Assembly: GCA_007116535.1 (NCBI GenBank)
Contig: SKIG01000090.1
Span: 1-7,501 of the forward strand
Direction: 5' to 3'
Origin: Psychroflexus sp.
GTDB lineage: Bacteria > Bacteroidota > Bacteroidia > Flavobacteriales > Flavobacteriaceae
Length of the DNA: 7,501 nt
Within the stretch, counting starts at the first letter, position 1; each line of letters opens with the position of its first letter. Below the pieces are notes generated by a model. The model had not been told where the DNA came from, did not search any database, and saw nothing but the letters and a program-made list of their open reading frames with translations. The position numbers and the translations under genes were made by a program. Below are positions 6,588 to 7,501 of the stretch, in pieces.

Positions 6588-6595
6588 TATTTTTG
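6588..6595 (+). promoter_or_regulatory. -7 box of the CPBP protease gene
   Basis: TATTTTTG is a perfect TAnnTTTG, 15 bases before the ATG at 6611. Its last three bases are the TTG at 6593-6595 that could be mistaken for a start codon of this gene. No good -33 element is seen. Confidence 0.55.
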
Positions 6596-6610
6596 TCAGA
6601 ACTAAAAAGG

Positions 6611-7186
6611 ATGAAAGAATTAAATAAATCACATTTATTTGGAATTTCGCTATTCACATTATTTGGATTTAGTGGGATAGCCTATTTCATTCTTCATTTT
6701 TCTGATCAATATGATTATGCCGATTTATTTGAGGACTTGTTAGCTAGTGAAAGTATTTTCTATGGTTTAGCAGTTGGATTATTGATAAGTGGTTTAGGTT
6801 TTGCTTTCCTTCAGCTGAATTATTTTAAGGAGGTAAATAATTATTTTGGAACCATTTTTAAGTCTTTCGATTTAGAGTGGTCGGATGTTTTTTTTTATTC
6901 CTTTTGTGCAGCTGTTGGTGAAGAAATATTGTTTAGAGGTGCCATTCAACCTTTTTTAGGAATTTATCCAACTGCCTTTATATTTGTGTTGTTGCATGGT
7001 TACCTTTCATTCAAGGATAAGCCAAAATTCACTTATGGGATATACTTAATAGGTGTCGCCGTAGTTTTTGGTTATTTGATGGAAAAATTTGGCATCATCG
7101 CGCCAATCATTGCACATTTTATTTATGATGTAGTCATGTTTTCTTGGCTAAAGCAAAAAAACAAATCTGAATCTGACGGGATTTAA
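6611..7186 (+). CDS. CPBP family intramembrane metalloprotease
   Basis: CPBP (Abi/CAAX protease) proteins are multi-pass membrane glutamic or metal-dependent proteases, with roles ranging from processing lipidated proteins to bacteriocin self-immunity. Counting from the ATG at 6611 (191 residues), the three family motifs are all present: EEILFR (EExxxR, residues 104-109), FVLLH (FxxxH, 125-129) and HFIYD (HxxxN/D, 169-173). At least five hydrophobic segments are visible, near residues 9-29, 50-70, 91-103, 116-133 and 142-181, the last probably two helices. A charged tail KQKNKSESDGI ends the protein. The in-frame TTG at 6593 would add six residues but lies within the -7 box, so the ATG is preferred. 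The substrate is unknown, and no peptide or bacteriocin gene is nearby. The 3' end lies one base from the convergent SCO-like gene. Confidence 0.88.
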   Translation: MKELNKSHLFGISLFTLFGFSGIAYFILHFSDQYDYADLFEDLLASESIFYGLAVGLLISGLGFAFLQLNYFKEVNNYFGTIFKSFDLEWSDVFFYSFCAAVGEEILFRGAIQPFLGIYPTAFIFVLLHGYLSFKDKPKFTYGIYLIGVAVVFGYLMEKFGIIAPIIAHFIYDVVMFSWLKQKNKSESDGI

Positions 7187-7187
7187 T

Positions 7188-7501
7188 CTAATATTCCTTC
7201 TGAAGTATCCTAATATCTTTTATCAGTCGGTTGATTTCCTTGATATCAGTTCCGTCGTAAAATCCACGAATTCTTTTTTCTTTATCTACCAAAACAAAAT
7301 TTTCGGTATGCACTAAATCGTATGGACCGCCGTCACCATCTGTTTTAGAAGCAAGGTAATGTTTACGTGCAAGCTCGTAGATGTGTTTTTTGTCTCCTGT
7401 AGCCATATGCCACTTTCCTGAGATAAGCCCCATTTTAGTGGCGTGTTTTTTCAGCTGAGGTACATCGTCTATTTCGGGAGTAACTGTATGTGAAAGTAGA
7501 A
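7188..7501 (-). CDS. SCO1/SenC family protein, C-terminal part (5' end outside window)
   Basis: The frame stays open to the right edge, so this is the last 103 codons of a longer gene. It shows the C-terminal half of the thioredoxin-like SCO1/SenC fold. These are membrane-anchored or periplasmic proteins that deliver copper to the CuA centre of cytochrome c oxidase or act in thiol redox. At the edge, LLSHTVTPEIDDVPQLKKHA matches the strand and helix that follow the CxxxC motif, which itself lies outside the window. Then come KWHMATGDKKHIYELARKHY, and DLVHTENFVLVDK with the histidine expected to be the third copper ligand. IRGFYDGTD is the conserved end. An internal ATG at 7433-7431 could be mistaken for the start, but the homology clearly extends upstream of it. 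Stop codon TAG at 7188-7190 on the - strand, one base from the CPBP stop. Confidence 0.9.
   Translation of the reverse strand, partial: LLSHTVTPEIDDVPQLKKHATKMGLISGKWHMATGDKKHIYELARKHYLASKTDGDGGPYDLVHTENFVLVDKEKRIRGFYDGTDIKEINRLIKDIRILQKEY

Noticed and set aside
6611..7186. CPBP protease as the immunity part of a bacteriocin or peptide-processing system.
   Set aside because: No small leader-peptide gene, transporter or regulator lies nearby; the neighbours are a HIT protein and a SCO-like protein.

Overview
The window looks like a stretch of chromosome from a member of the Bacteroidota, most likely a marine or aquatic flavobacterium or close relative. The DNA is AT-rich and none of the genes has a well-placed Shine-Dalgarno sequence. 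Six gene starts are preceded by a perfect Bacteroidota-type -7 box (TAnnTTTG). The proteins are also typical of the phylum: a flavobacterial-style BioB with a basic C-terminal tail, an OlsF-type fused aminolipid acyltransferase, RecX, a DUF2007 protein and a SCO/SenC protein.

Layout. On the + strand are bioB (biotin synthase, 174-1277), a cupin-8/JmjC-like Fe(II)/2-oxoglutarate oxygenase candidate (1369-2244) with its own promoter and a strong terminator, an OlsF-type bifunctional acyltransferase (2329-4164), recX (4227-4706) and a small DUF2007 protein (4826-5071). The strand then switches. On the - strand lie a small outer-membrane beta-barrel protein (5159-5638) and a short secreted protein that looks like the N-terminal stump of a larger DUF3857/transglutaminase-type protein (5705-6025). 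On the + strand again are a HIT-family protein (6157-6552) and a CPBP intramembrane protease (6611-7186). The CPBP gene meets, with a one-base gap, the 3' end of a SCO1/SenC copper-chaperone-like gene on the - strand that runs off the right edge (7188-7501).

How the genes relate. This is mostly a set of independently transcribed housekeeping genes, not a single pathway. bioB stands without other biotin genes. The most suggestive pair is the oxygenase next to the OlsF-type lipid synthase: an Fe/2OG oxygenase beside an aminolipid synthase could be a lipid hydroxylase, but a terminator separates them, so this is a hypothesis only. I see no mobile element, CRISPR array, tRNA, rRNA or defence cassette, and no convincing wholly new system. 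The more useful second-look items are the two TTG start codons that are really promoter boxes, the very short leaders, the truncated secreted gene and the oxygenase/OlsF pairing. No gene-free stretch exceeds 300 bases; the longest is the 173 bases before bioB, which shows only the bioB promoter.
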